DNA from: Telopea speciosissima
Taxonomy: Eukaryota; Streptophyta; Magnoliopsida; Proteales; Proteaceae
Length of the DNA: 64,000 bases
Direction of reading: 5' to 3'
Assembly: GCF_018873765.1 (NCBI RefSeq)
Contig: NC_057921.1
Coordinates: 20,458,604 to 20,522,603, forward strand
Position numbers and translations under genes: made by a program. Positions 10,201 through 21,451 of this stretch are shown here, piece by piece. Position 1 is the first letter of the stretch; the number at the start of each line of letters is the position of its first letter. The notes below the pieces were generated by a model. The model searched no databases and was not told the DNA's origin. It worked only from the letters and a program-made list of their open reading frames with translations.

Positions 10201-11764
10201 ATGGTAGTTGGACCAAGCATAGTCCCAAAAGGAGTTCAGACCACCCAGGGCATGGGAGCTCTACCGCCCCCACCTCCACTACTGGAGAGGTTTATCCCAG
10301 TAAGCATGAACCCAGATGCACCGACCTTAGTGGGCTAGATCCACGACTTGCATCAGCAGGTTCTTCAACAGAACGACTTCCTCAACAAAGTAGTCGAGAA
10401 TTATAAGCAGTAAGGATAGCAAATCCTACACCTATTATTACGTGGGTCCCACCCCCGCTACCAGTTCTCCCGAGGCCAGCACGAGAAGATGAGAGAGCTC
10501 CAAGAGTGGAAGAAGTACATAGGTCCAGAAGCCAGGCCGGGTCATCTCACCCCTCCTGAAGGAACATTCCCCCTCTAGGGATCATTCGCACTGGAGACCT
10601 GCATGCTCGGGTCAACCCTTCTAGCGTACTGGAGCCATCAGTCTCAATGCCCCAAGAGACATATGGCAGAACAGAGCAATGCCATACCAAGAATTCATAC
10701 GCGTGCAATGCATGGATCAGTCTCCAAAGGTCGGTCAGGCAAGAAAACCGACAAGAAGTAAATGGGCGCAATGGATGAGTCGAGCGGATAGTAAATTAGG
10801 TCATGGAAAGCATGCTTTGCCGTAATCTCAGAGAGATCAACACCAAGTTGGAAGCCTAGGAAAAGGGGGGCACCCCCGAAGAGAATTTCAGCCTGGCCAA
10901 CACCCCTTCAAGACAGAGATCATGAGCGCCGAGCTCCCCCAAGGTTTCAAACCACTTTTCTTTGAGGCTTATGACAGGAAGACCGACCCCAACAACCATA
11001 TTAGTTACTTCAACGTGATGATGATGGTATACAGTAGGTCTGGCATCCTATCATGTCGCTCTTTTAGAACCTCCCTGAAGGGACCAGCAGCACTCTAATT
11101 CGCCAAGCTAAAGCCTAACTCCATAAGAAGTTTCACAGAGCTGGCCAGAGCAATCGTGAGCTGCTTCCAAAGCAGTGTCAAGCAAAAGAAGATGGCCGCG
11201 AACTTGTTAGCAGTGAAGCATGGGCCCAATGAGTCCATACGAGACTATATCACTCACTTTAATGGAGAAGCCCTAGAGATCAAGGACCTAGATGATGGCA
11301 TGTCCTTCAATTCCCTGCACAACAGGGAAACCAACCATGACCTGGTGAAATCACTTGCCCTCAAATCGGTCACAACCATGTCCCAACTGCTTGATCAGTG
11401 CTATCATTACGCCAATATGTTTGACATCATGAAGGCACGAAGAACAGCTGACCCCAAAGAGGCAAAGAAAAAGAGGACGAGGAGAAAGAAGAAAAGAAAT
11501 ATACCAAGAAGTCGAGGCTGGATCGGTACTCAGATCGAGATCAGAGCCTAAACTACACGCCCTTGAATACCACCAGGACTAAGATCCTAATGGAGGTCTA
11601 TGATCGGGGCCTGCTGTAGTGGCCCAGACCAATGTTCTCGAAGCCCGAAGAAAGTAATAAGAAGAAATATTATAAGTTCCATGGAGACGTCGATCACGAC
11701 ACTGAAGGCTATTGGCGGCTGAAGAGAGAGATCGAGGATGTGATCCAGAAGGGGCACCTACGGT
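10201..11764 (+). pseudogene. Tat gag
   Basis: Capsid-nucleocapsid polyprotein. A likely start is the ATG at 10201 (MVVGPSIVPKG), which sits in an open stretch but is followed by frequent stops. The capsid core can be followed from about 10886 (PFKTEIMSAELPQGFKP, YDRKTDPNNHISYF). The best preserved part is 11156-11551 (LLAVKHGPNESIRDYITHF, then a basic Lys/Arg-rich tail). A late piece with YYKFHGDVDHDTEGYW near 11670 replaces a classical zinc knuckle, as in other Tat gags. At least ten internal stops. The leader 9935-10200 shows no other feature. Confidence 0.75.
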
Positions 11765-12057
11765 GATATGTCTAGGAGGATAGAAAAGATAATCCCCGAG
11801 GCCAAGATGGTACGGAGGGCAACCCTAAGAGGGATGACCGACCCTGAGGAAGAGATGAGCAAAATCGTCGGGACGATCAGTAAGATGATCAAAGAGATAA
11901 TCAAGAAACCGACATCGAGGCCAACACCTCCAATGCCTCAACTATCCTCACCATTCTGGGAGGCCTGGGAAAGGAGCCATCCGAAAAGGCAAAATCCAAA
12001 GCACGGTCCATGGCAATAACATAAGTACCTAAAAAGATAGCACGAACCGAGCCAACA

Positions 12058-12611
12058 ATTTCCTTCTTAGATGAAGACCTTGAAGGGCTAAGCTGGCCAC
12101 ACGACGATGCTGTCGTGGTTCAGGTAGTTATAGCCAACAGACCGCTACACAGGATACTAGTGGACACCGGGGCATCAGTAGACATGCTATCGTACGAAGC
12201 CTATTTGTAGTTTGGGGTCGAGCCAGGTACACTAAAGCCTGAGATTGTACCCTTTTATGGGTTCTCAGGAGCACCCGCCCCCATCGAGGAGTCAGTTAAA
12301 CTCCTAATGATAGTGGGGACTGCCTTAATACCAAAAAAACCATAAAGGTCAACTTTATGGTAGTTCGAGTCGTGACAGCTTACAATGTCATACTAGGGAG
12401 GCCGAGCTTGAACAAGTTGGGGGTCATGATCTCCACCAAGCATCAAAAGGTCAAATTCTCTACCCCAAATGACATAGGAGAGTGCCAGACCGAGCAGAAA
12501 AAGGCACAAGAATGCCATGCTACCTTCTTGAAGCAGATCAAAGGCAATTGTAGAGCAACAGCCTTCGCGGTTGAAGTCAATGATAACCATGAGGGGGACC
12601 AACGCTATTAG
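12058..12611 (+). pseudogene. Tat aspartic protease
   Basis: Protease domain with an intact active-site motif, ILVDTGASVDMLSYEAY, at about 12150-12205, then a frame change and the C-terminal flap and strand region VVRVVTAYNVILGRPSLNKLG (12357 onward). The family-typical spacing of active site and GRPxLN motif is kept. Stops and at least one frameshift separate the two parts. The stretch 11765-12057 between gag and protease is a degenerate Lys/Glu-rich linker. Confidence 0.8.
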
Positions 12612-12811
12612 CGGGGTGAGCTGATCAAGGAACTCGTCGAGATTACAATCAACGACAACGACCCACAAAGACCGTGAAAATTGGGGCCCTACTAAAGGAA
12701 GAAGAAGCAAGAGACTTTGGGTCTTTCCTTTGGGAGGATGTTGATGTATTTTCCTGGACGGCAGCCGATATGTCAGGCATCCCATAGCACATATCGAAGC
12801 ATGCCCTCCAC

Positions 12812-13527
12812 GTGGACCCTACGAGAAAGCTGTTCCAACAAAAAAGAAGAAGCTTTGCCCCAGAGCGACAGGCCATTATGAAAGAAGCGATAGAGAAGCT
12901 GAGAGTATCGGGCTTCATCCAAGAAGAGCAGTTCCCAACCTGGCTAGCCAATGTGGTGATGGTACCGAAGCCAAATGGCAAGTGGAGGATGTGTGTTGAC
13001 TACACTGACCTCAACAATGCCTGCCCCAATGATGAGTATCCTCTCCCTAGGATAGACCTCCTAATAGACGCGACGGAGGGTCATGAAAGGCTAAGTTTCA
13101 TGGACATGTACTCAGGATATAATCAAATCTTGATGAAAAAAGGGGACGAGAAGTACACGGCATTCTGGTTAGACCAGGAGAATTTTTGCTATCGGGTTAT
13201 GCCCTTTAGCTTAAAGAATGCAGGGCTACCTACCAGAGAATGGTCAACAGAAGGTTCAAAACCCAGATCGGCAGAAATATGGAGGTGTACTTAGATGATA
13301 TGTTAGTAAAGAGTGTACGGGCCGAAGACCACCTTGCCGAACTGGAAGAAGTATTTCAAGTACTATGCGCCCACCAAATGAAGCTGAATCCATCACAGTG
13401 CACCTTTGGAGTAAGCTCGGGTAAGTTCCTTGGGTACATGGTGTTCCAACAAGGGATCAAGGCCAACCCCGCCAAGATACGAGCCATACAGGAGATGAGC
13501 CCACCAAGGACGATCCGTGAAGTATAG
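12812..13527 (+). pseudogene. Tat reverse transcriptase
   Basis: RT palm-fingers domain. Blocks in order: FAPERQAIMKEAIEKL, NVVMVPKPNGKWRMCVDYTDLNNACP, FMDMYSGYNQI, a small frame change at about 13240, then EVYLDDMLVKS carrying the catalytic YxDD, and GKFLGYMVFQQGIKANP. The N-A-C-P after the first Asp block and the Y-L-D-D motif fit the Tat clade. A frame slip after LKNAG removes the usual ATYQR block. It is separated from the RNase H by TAG/TGA codons at 13526-13640. Confidence 0.85.
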
Positions 13528-13639
13528 AGACTGAAGGGAAGAATAGTAGCCCTAGCCAAATTTGTACCTTGATCTGGAGATAAGTGCCTATCCTTCTTCA
13601 AAACACTAAAAAATATGCGGGTGGTCAAAGACTTCACCT

Positions 13640-14095
13640 GAACTGAAGACTGCCAGAGGGCGTTTGAAGACTTAAAGGCATATTTGGCAAACCCACCCCT
13701 ATTGGCACGACTTGACCCAAAAGGTGAGCTGCTAATGTACCTGGCAACATCGCCCGTGGCGGTGAGCGCGACTATAGTAAAGGAGGAGAATGGGTCACAA
13801 AAACCGGTCTACTACGTTAGCCATATCCTATCGAAAGCAGAAAGTCGCTACCTAAAGATCGAGAAGCCCGTGTTTGCACTAGTCAAAACAATGAGAAAGT
13901 TAAGACCCTACTTCTAGGCCTACCCCATCTTAGTAATGATAGACCAGCCCTTGAAAAAAGTACTATACAAGCTGGATGTGTCAGGGAGACTTGTAGCCTG
14001 GGCAGTAGAGCTGAGCAAGTATCAGATCGAGTATAAGCCTTAGACAGCCATAAAGGACCAAGTCTTGGCCAATTTCGTGCTCGAGCATACATAAG
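13640..14095 (+). pseudogene. Tat RNase H (first, retroviral-type)
   Basis: First RNase H domain, following the RT. Recognised from FEDLKAYLANPPLLARLDPKGELLMYLATSPVAVSATIV, then QKPVYYVSHILSKAESRYLKIEKPVFALV. The first acidic residue that Gypsy RNase H carries in the YxDAS motif is missing here (YLATS), a common state in Tat elements. The C-terminal third (13918-14095) is readable through a TAG (LRPYF*AYPI) as far as YKP*TAIKDQVLANFV. Removal of the RNA template would be its role. Confidence 0.75.
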
Positions 14096-14129
14096 GTGAG
14101 ACCGAGCTGGACCTGGTGGAACGAGCTGA

Positions 14130-14560
14130 GGAAGAGAACAAGTCCGAACCAGCCTGGACCATGTTCGTGGATGGCTAGACTAACTCAGGAGGCAGCAGAG
14201 CAGGACTCATACTAATGAGTCCAGAAGGCTTTAAAATACAGTTTGTGCTATGTTTTTTATTCACAGCATCCAATAACGAAGCCGAGTATGAAGCACTGAT
14301 AGTAGGACTAAAAACAGCCAAGGCAATCCAGGTCAAGAGATTGGTGGTGAAAAGCGACTCTAAGTTGGTCGTGAACTAGATGAACAGTGATTACGAAGCA
14401 AAGGATGATTAGATGGCAATATACCTACCCAAAGCAAAAGAATTGGTCAGCTCGTTCGAGGCATTCGAGATGCATAGAGTACTGAGGGACAAGAACGCTA
14501 AAGCTGATGCATTCTCACACCTCTCAAGTGAGGAGTTTGCATAATTGGATGGGTTGGTGT
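14130..14560 (+). pseudogene. Tat second RNase H (archaeal-like, aRNH)
   Basis: A second RNase H domain, diagnostic of the Tat clade. It can be read as AWTMFVDG (first Asp), SGAGLILMSPEG, ASNNEAEYEALIVGLKTAK (catalytic Glu), and VVKSDSKLVV (third Asp), ending near DKNAKADAFSHLSS. Stops interrupt it, for example the TAG after MFVDG and the TAG in LVVN*MNSD, both at usual Gln or Ser/Trp positions. All recognisable acidic residues are present, so decay has come mainly through nonsense changes. Confidence 0.8.
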
Positions 14561-15183
14561 ACATTGAAAACCTACCCGAGCCATCCCATCAAACTAAAGA
14601 GGTCACGACGATCGAGATTTAACTGAGCTGGATGGACCCATTCGTCGCTTATCTAAGGGACGACAGTTTGCCTGAGGACAAGGTCAAAGCAAAAGCAAAA
14701 TGGGTGGATGAGCTACTAAGTGTCTTGTGGTCATACCGAACTGCCATTCAGACGCCAATGGGGGAGAGCCTATTTCAGCTAACATATGGAACGAAAGCCC
14801 TAGCACCAGTCGAGATATTAGCAAGGTCGCTGAGAAACCTCAACTTCAATGAGAGAATGTATGAGGATGGGTTAAGGGCAAACCAAGATTTTTTGGACGA
14901 GGTAAGAGAGGATGCCTTGATGCAAAACATAGCTTACCAGCAGAGGACGGCTCATTTCTACAACTCGAAAGTAAAAGAAAGAATGTTACGAGCTGGAGAC
15001 TTGGTGTTAAGGAAAACCAATGCCTCACAACCTCAAAGTCATGGAAAACTAGATGTGAATTTTGAAGGTCCATATGTGGTCTCCAAGCAAATAAGGTCGG
15101 GCACATATCGCTTGAAGACCTCAGGGGGCAACAAAATACCCCAACCTTGGAACTCAGAGAATTTGAGAAATTTTTTTCAGTAA
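14561..15183 (+). pseudogene. Tat integrase, catalytic core deleted
   Basis: The integrase start (WMDPFVAYLRDDSLPEDKVKAKA) is fused directly to the end of the domain (KWVDELLSVLWSYRTAIQTPMGESLFQLTYG). The HHCC finger and the whole DDE core, normally some 250-300 residues, are missing although the frame stays open through the joint at about 14700. The C-terminal part (RRTAHFYNSKVKERML, GDLVLRK, GPYVVSKQIRSGTYRL) is well preserved and ends at the stop after 15180. This copy could not integrate by its own enzyme. Confidence 0.85.
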
Positions 15184-15239
15184 GGTTATTATAAGAACGA
15201 CCTCATGCAATAAAAGGTTATGATTTGAGCAAAACCTCT

Positions 15240-15530
15240 ATCCAAGTTTGAGTCTCTACACTAAAAGGCCAACCCCAAAGGTTGGCACCAAAGTCCAATC
15301 TTTGAGATCAGCACAAAAGACCCCACCGGGCACTAAAGACCGACTTCAAATGTTGGCACCAAAAGACCAACTCCAAAGGTTGGCACCAAAGTCCGATCCC
15401 TGAGATAGGCATAAAAGACCCTACCGGGCACCAAAGATAGACCCTATGGCTCAACACGAAAGACTAACCCTCTGAGGTTGGCACTAAAGACCGACTCTAG
15501 CAGTCGGCACCGAAAGACCTACCTGACCCC
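15240..15530 (+). repeat. Degenerate short repeats downstream of Tat pol
   Basis: About eight imperfect copies of a 30-40 base unit built on aaaggttggcaccaaag and agaccgactc words. Arrays of short repeats between pol and the antisense gene are common in Tat-clade elements. No coding potential was seen in 15184-15650. Confidence 0.65.
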
Positions 15531-15656
15531 GCGATTGCATAAAGAAGAATGACACAAAGAGTTAGAAAGAATAAGAAAGCAGTCACACGACAATAGGAAG
15601 TGGGAACACATACTTCATTCAAAGGTGCTGATATTTACATTTAAAAAAATAAAACA

Positions 15657-16720
15657 TCACGAATCAGATGGGGGGTCTGCAGGGGCAAGTTCGTCAGAGG
15701 ACTTGGCTAGAGGAGACTGGGCTGGAAGAGTGAGCTCATCAGGAGACTTGGACGGAGGAGGGACATAGTACTTGAACTTGTTGAAATTGAAGCTGGGGCT
15801 CTCGCCAAGGATGTAGCCGACTTTGTCGCTCACACCAAAGTCGTAGGCCTCTTTGGTCTTCAACTCCAGAAGCTCGTACAACTCGGTCAATTTCTTGAAC
15901 TCCTCCATGGCCTTAGCCTGGATCTGGGCCTCTCTGGCCTTCTCCTAGGCCAGCTCCTCCTCTAGTGCCTTAATTCGCTTGGCCGAGACTTCAGCTTCAC
16001 CCTCAAGGATGTCCTTCCTGTTGGTCAAGGTCTTGAGCATCCCCTCATAGTCCTTGACCTTGGACTCTAGGTCAGAGTTGTCCTTGGTCAGATTCAGCCG
16101 GTGTGCATCCACCTCCAGGCAAGTTTGCCTTTCCCAATGATAGAGATCATGGTAGACCTCCAACCGGTGGAGGACTTCACTAGCCTTGGCTACCAGCTAC
16201 AATACAGAAAGCACAATACGACACTGGAGAAGCAAATAAATGAAAAATATAAGTCAAGAGATCGCAAAATACTTACGATCGTTACATCGGGAGCAAATGA
16301 AGCGATGAGGTCCTCATCACGCATAGACGGCATAGACTTGCAGTCCTCCAAAAGCACGCTCTGGGTCACCCACTCACGTGCAACGTCTAGGTCCTCGAGG
16401 GCAGACTCCCCCTCATAGATTTCCCAGCGAGGCATAACATGGGAACGTTTCCCCTTCACCAATTCCTGGGGGTTGGCCAAGTATGCCTCCTCTGAGTTTT
16501 TTAGCCCCACCGGGGGTGGCCTCTTTAGCTGCTTCTCATGCTCAATGACAAGGACCTCTACCTCATCCTCCTTCCCCTTCTCGAGATCCTTCCTCTTGTT
16601 GTGGGTCAGGGACTGGGAGTCACCCCCAGGGAGGTTTTGGTCCTTGGCTGGGGAGGACCTTTTCTTATCTTTGGGGGGGAAGGGGGGGTCGTACCACCTG
16701 ACATGGTCTGGTCGGCTCAT
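15657..16720 (-). pseudogene. Tat antisense gene, C-terminal half (coiled coil)
   Basis: Three consecutive minus-strand frames (16720-16190, 16163-15945, 15908-15657) that appear to be one decayed gene. The first is acidic/basic low-complexity (KGKEDEVEVLVIEHEKQLKRPPP). The second is a predicted coiled coil with heptad-like Leu/Lys/Glu spacing (ESKVKDYEGMLKTLTNRKD). The third is Leu/Glu-rich with a proline-serine tail. The layout (domain, low complexity, coiled coil, Ser/Pro tail) fits the antisense ORFs described for Tat elements. Function unknown. It lies opposite to gag-pol and upstream of the 3' LTR. Confidence 0.65.
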
Positions 16721-16803
16721 GCCTTCTTGTCGTGTTCGGCGGCCAACCTCCGGAGCAAGCCACGATCCACCTTGAAGTCCACTGTCAGAGAAACAAAGAA
16801 TAG

Positions 16804-17610
16804 TCAGAAATACAAAATAAAAAAAAATTTTCCCTTTTCAGAAAGAAGAACCAACACTGAGAACCAGAGACACTCACCCTGGGCTGAGCTCAGGCCATAG
16901 TGGACCAGGAGATCCTTGTTCTTCAGCTCACACACATCGAAGGCCACGCCATTTATGCACAATCTGAGAGACTCTTGATCATACCGACTCAACTCAGGGA
17001 CGAGGTTCACGGTCCTCAGCCAAATCTTCTCCCATCCGTACAAAAAAAAGGGGTCCTTCCACTTCTTAGCAGACTGGGGGATGTGGCTTATAAACCGCAC
17101 ATCCTTTAACGACCCCTTCTGGCCGCAATGCCAAATAGTACAACTCGCCCGACGCCCTCTTCAACATGAATAAATGGTCGAAAAGGGCTAACGATGGCTC
17201 ACAGCTGAGCTGAGCAAAAAAGATGTAGAAAGGGCATAGTGGCGAAAGATGTCCAACACGAAAGACCAAACAGGCCGACGGAGGCCGCAGGTGAGTGTGA
17301 CCTCATACAGACACATCGTGCCCTAGCACAGAGCATTCGCCCTCTCCTCTAGTTTTGGGGCCTAGGCATGCACTTCTTTGGGGAACCCGAACTAGTTCCT
17401 CAGGGCGGTCAAAGACTTCTCATTTAGGACACTCTCATAAGACTCTACCCCACTAACACCCTCTTCAGGGGGCCTCAGAAGCACAGTCGCCCCCTCCTCC
17501 TCATCTATGCCCTCACCACCATCATCAGCCCACTCCTCTAAAGCTTGGGCAGGGGTTGGAATACTCCCACTTGGAGGAATAGAAAAAGAATTGGCCAAAT
17601 GGCCATTCTG
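16804..17610 (-). pseudogene. Tat antisense gene, gypsy-associated Transposase_28-like domain
   Basis: Minus-strand reading from 17610: HLANSFSIPPSGSIPTPAQ and an acidic stretch. Then, with a frameshift and stops, LTALRN, LEERANALC, VFRVGHLSPLCPFYIFFAQL and a KDPFFLYGWEKIW block (17100-16804). This resembles the plant protein family annotated in databases as putative gypsy-type transposon (Transposase_28), known from antisense ORFs of Tat elements. The match is by eye. Athila-3 is inserted just upstream of 17610; the gene resumes at 37684. Confidence 0.6.
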
Positions 17611-17615
17611 GGCAG
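17611..17615. repeat. Target site duplication, left side of Athila-3
   Basis: ggcag next to the Athila-3 3' LTR end, identical to 37679-37683. Confidence 0.75.
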
Positions 17616-18979
17616 TGATCGTGTCGTTAACCGGTCAAAAATAAAACCCTAAATTAATCTAGCAAGTAGCAAGGGATCGATCTACAAGGAACTGGAAGAA
17701 ATATTGCAAAGAATGAATTAAGCTAATTAAAGGTAACTAGAAATTAAACTAAGCCTAGAACAACGATAAACAAAGAATAATGTGAATGATAAGATGCGAA
17801 GAGCTATCCTCAGGTCGAATACACTCTGTTAAATTGATTTAATTCACTATCTTGCACATTACGGTTCATTGCAACTACAAGCTCAGTGACACCACAAAGT
17901 ATAGGGTTCCTCCTAGATATAGGGTATCTTGACGAGTACTATCGTCCTTCGCTACGAGGCTTGGCATGCTTAGTTCCTTCAGTTATAACCTATCTTCAGT
18001 ACAACCACATGGGAAAAGAAAATCACTATTTAAACGAATCAATTGAATCACAGAAACAAAAGATCCTAACTAGATGTCATCATTAAACCAGATCAAAGAA
18101 TTACAGCAGTCTTAACATCAAATAGTCAATGTGCAAAGAAAATAAAATAAATCAACTGCACAGAGTTTCATCTCCCTGAGAATAGGTTGGGAATTTTGCT
18201 ACACATGGTGATCAAGGGAGTACAGCTACAGTCGATCCTCATGGCAGCAACGGCAGCAATGGTGATCTCGATGTCTCCAAATAGAAACTCTAAGACCCTC
18301 TCTACTCTCTTGGCCCCACAAGTACGGTCCTCCTCCTTTTTTCTCTTGCTCTCAGTGGGGGATCGGATTTCCTGTCTTGCTCTCGGTTGTTGAATGAATC
18401 CCAATCTGAATTCTGCCCACTAATTTAATGAGTCCCTTTTTAAATCAGTCCCCCCTCCCACGTGAATGGGTTAGGTTTTAAAAATTAAACCAAGAGAGAG
18501 AGACAACGTGTGAGATGGGGATGTGAGAGAGAGGGAACGTGTGAGATAGGGATGGCTTTTTAAAATTAGAAAAAGATAAAAAATAAAAAAAAACAAAAAG
18601 AAGATAGAATATGGTTTGGAACAGGAAGCTAAAAGAGGGAGAGAGACTTACATATGATATGTGGATGAGAGAGAGATGGAGAGATGGAGAGATGGATAGA
18701 TAATGGGATGGGTTAAAAAAACAAGAAAAAGAAAGAGATAATGGGGTTAGAATAATCATAAAAAAAAATGGGTTTTTAAATCTTCCATCTTTCTAAATTG
18801 CAATCAAGCCCTTCTTTTATACTGTATTCCCAAGCTACCCCCTTTAGCATCAAATATCTGCAAACTCCAATATTCCTGTAATAACCAATAATTCAAGTAT
18901 TTTAGTACAATAAACCATAATTATTGGATAAGAGCTGCTAAAGCAAACAAGAAATGCATATATAAATGCAGCTCGATCA
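17616..18979 (-). repeat. Athila-3 3' LTR
   Basis: 1364 bp. On the minus strand it begins TGATCGAGCTGC at 18979, right after the PPT, and ends AACGACACGATCA at 17616. This parallels the Athila-2 LTR ends (TGATTGGGCTG and AACGACTCGATCA). Its sequence is clearly diverged from Athila-2 in the middle (18400-18780, purine-rich on the plus strand, gagagaga-like). Confidence 0.85.
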
Positions 18980-20160
18980 CACTCCCCAACTTAAGATTTT
19001 GCTCGTCCTCGAGTGAAAGAGAATAAAGAAAAATAACTGACTCGACTCTCTGGTTCATAAACAGTCTATCTACATAAGATGCATTCAAAGAGATAATGAC
19101 AGTTTACTATAGCACATCAACTCATAGGCTGTTTGGTTCATGTGAACACAAGAGCTAAGCAATGAATGAAGACTTCTCCTAAGCCATCAAGCTCTCACTT
19201 TCTACTTTTCAACCCACTGGTTCACCATAAATTGTGACATCTAAACCTTTTACAAACGCACATGCTAGCTTGTGTAACACCTCATAATCAATGTAGCTCA
19301 CTTATTTTTCTCTTACAACATTATTCTTTTCTTTTCCTTTTTTTTTTTCCTTTATTATTAAAAATTACGTGATTCTTAGATCCGTGCAATGTTCTGGCCT
19401 TTTAAGCTTTCTAGAAGGCTTATGTAACGAGCTTTAAGCCGACCACTCCCAAGCCAAATGGCTTTAGGGGATTGAATGTGAAACACTCCTCGGGCTTACT
19501 CACTTGAACCAAAAAGGCTACAAGCCCGAACTGGATTCAAGAATACTAGTAATAATAACCTAACTGGTCACTCCAACTGTTTTACGCGAGACTCCGGGCT
19601 TGTGGCCTAGATGCCCCGGTTACTAAGATGAAGCAACATAACTTAGCTCTCATTTTTTTTTTTTTTTGAGAATGTAAACACAATTAAGTAGTGGTCTGCC
19701 TAAACATTCAAAATATCATAAACTGGGTAGACCTATGTGTTTACAAGCATTAAGCAAGCTCACAAATGACAGTCGAAGAAATAAAGGTTCAATACTTAAC
19801 ACTGTGTTGAATTAATTTTCCCACAACCTAGAGTCAAATGCACTGCAAAGTTAAAGTATCATTATGAAAATGAGTACATGAAAGTTTTCCAAGAATGTAG
19901 ATGAATCAAAGAGTCATATGCAGAAAATTTTTCCAAAATCCTCCCTCCCCAACTTAAATGGCATTGTCCCCAATGACATACAAAAAATAGAAAATCATAG
20001 CAAGGGGAACGCAAAAATAAAGGAAGGAGCGAGACAACCTAAGGTGGGGCTGGCGAGGCAGTGAATCCAAAGATGTGATTACCAATGATGAAGTAAATCT
20101 ACTTTAGGAGATGAACGCTACAAAATAACTACTAGAGTGGGCTGCCTCCCACTAGAACGC
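18980..20160 (-). other. Athila-3 3' noncoding region and PPT
   Basis: The minus strand reads aagttggggagtg (18992-18980) at the LTR edge, the same PPT as in Athila-2. The 1.2 kb before it matches the Athila-2 3' noncoding tail in order, including the ctcgaggacgagcaaaa motif, the poly-A/T tract near 19330-19660 and the gggaggcagccca motif at about 20138-20150. No coding frame. Confidence 0.8.
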
Positions 20161-20589
20161 TAAGTTTAGAGTCTTCAACCAGACTCAGACTGACTCACGA
20201 AGGGACGAGGATCAAATCATACCAAGGAGCCGATTTAGAAGAAGGTTGGGGAGATGTAACCAAAGGGGGGAGCAGGTCAAACCTAACTGTCCAAGGTGGT
20301 TGTTATAAAGAGGATGAGGAATCTAGCAAAGTATGCACCTCTTTAGTGTATACCCCAGACTCATCTCCAAACATTACATAGTGCTGCAGGGTCATCAATA
20401 AGCATGTGAGAAGTGTGATCAGCCACAACTTCGTCTAATAAATCCAACGTAAAACACTCTTCTTCCCTCAAGGAACCTAAGGATGCATTGAAGATGTTAA
20501 GCCTAAGCTTCTTATATTCCTAAAAAAGATGTCCATGGTACCCGATCTACAATTTATGCATGCATTCGTAGTAGCTAAGAAGGGCTGCC
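20161..20589 (-). pseudogene. Athila-3 post-protease linker, fused to the 3' tail
   Basis: Readable with stops as the region that follows the protease in Athila-2 (SLATTNACI, SGTMDI, then an acidic stretch and PPLVTSP). It then runs straight into the 3' tail motif. Roughly 3 kb of RT, RNase H and integrase seen in Athila-2 (58300-61200) has no counterpart here. The internal deletion joint lies near 20150-20250. Confidence 0.7.
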
Positions 20590-21087
20590 CTACAATGATA
20601 GGGGGAAGCTTGGTTGTGATGGCTGTATCCATATCCAGGAGAAGGAAGTCCATGGAAAGTACAATTCTTCCACCTTCACTAATACATCCTCTAACAAACC
20701 ACGAGGTGTTTTGACTGAACGATTAGCCAACTGAAGGATGACCTCAGTGGGTTTCAAATCTCCTAAATCAAACCTGTCATAGGCTGAACTAGGCAAAATA
20801 TTCACACTAGCCCCTAAATCAAGTAGTGTCCTACTTATAGAGAGATCTCCAATGATGCAAGAAATAAGAGGTGCACCTGGGTCCTTAAGCTTAGGGGGTA
20901 GGTGGCCAGAAATTACAGAACTAACTTGTTTAGTTAAATGGACGATCATAGGGATTTGAGTTTCCAATTTATGCTTTTGGGTGCAGAGGTCTTTCAAAAA
21001 CTTAGTGTAAGTAGGAACTTGCTTAATAGCATCCAAGAGGGGGAGATTGATGCGTACTTGTTGGAACAAATCGATCATCTCTTGCAT
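20590..21087 (-). pseudogene. Athila-3 aspartic protease
   Basis: Open from 21087 to 20590. Begins EMIDLFQQVRINLPLLDAIKQVPTY, then PKLKDPGAPLISCIIGD, the active site LLDLGASVNILP with a normal DLG, and VILQLANRSVKTPRGLLEDVLVKVE. Nearly collinear with the Athila-2 protease at 57400-57900. A frameshift after ELYFPWTSF ends the frame. The protease would cleave Gag into capsid and nucleocapsid, and the intact active site contrasts with the missing polymerase. Confidence 0.85.
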
Positions 21088-21446
21088 CTTTTTACCCTAT
21101 TTAGCCTGAAGGGGGTAAGATGATGTCGGAAGGGCTTGGGGAAAAGGGACCTTTCGAATGTAAGAATCAGGAAATGGTCCTTCCACAATAGAAATGTGCA
21201 GTCCCTTCCTTGGGAACTGATGAGTGGGTTTCACAGGTCGTGTTTCAGTAATGGAATCATGTGTGTCTACACAACTACCAGAATTCTCTAGGCTTGACAC
21301 AAACTCTCCCTGGCTTTGAGACTTAGTAAGTAACATCTCATTAGTGGCTAAGGGTGCATCAGGTTTTTCCACCCTTTTGCCACTCCTCAGGACTGTGACC
21401 GACTAGACTTGCCCTTTCCCTCGACCTGTTTGACTATTTGGGTTAC
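21088..21446 (-). pseudogene. Athila-3 gag/protease linker, left of Tekay
   Basis: Continues the gag C-terminal linker on the left side of the Tekay insertion: NPNSQTGRGKGQV then a TAG, then KPDAPLATNEMLL (21372 onward). The matching Athila-2 text is at about 57020-57110. The insertion falls between SQPI and GNPN. Confidence 0.75.
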
Positions 21447-21451
21447 CTATT
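21447..21451. repeat. Target site duplication, left side of Tekay
   Basis: ctatt, identical to 35996-36000. Confidence 0.85.

Noticed and set aside
9916..10338. Whole 140-codon plus ORF after the Tat PBS taken as the gag start
   Set aside because: It begins inside the PBS itself. Only the part from the ATG at 10201 is a plausible gag N-terminus.
15240..15530. CRISPR-like array of short repeats
   Set aside because: The repeats are degenerate, irregularly spaced and lie in a plant retrotransposon.
16473..16900. Plus-strand ORFs over the Tat antisense gene
   Set aside because: They mirror the minus-strand frames, which carry coiled-coil and domain-like text and are typical for this place in Tat elements.
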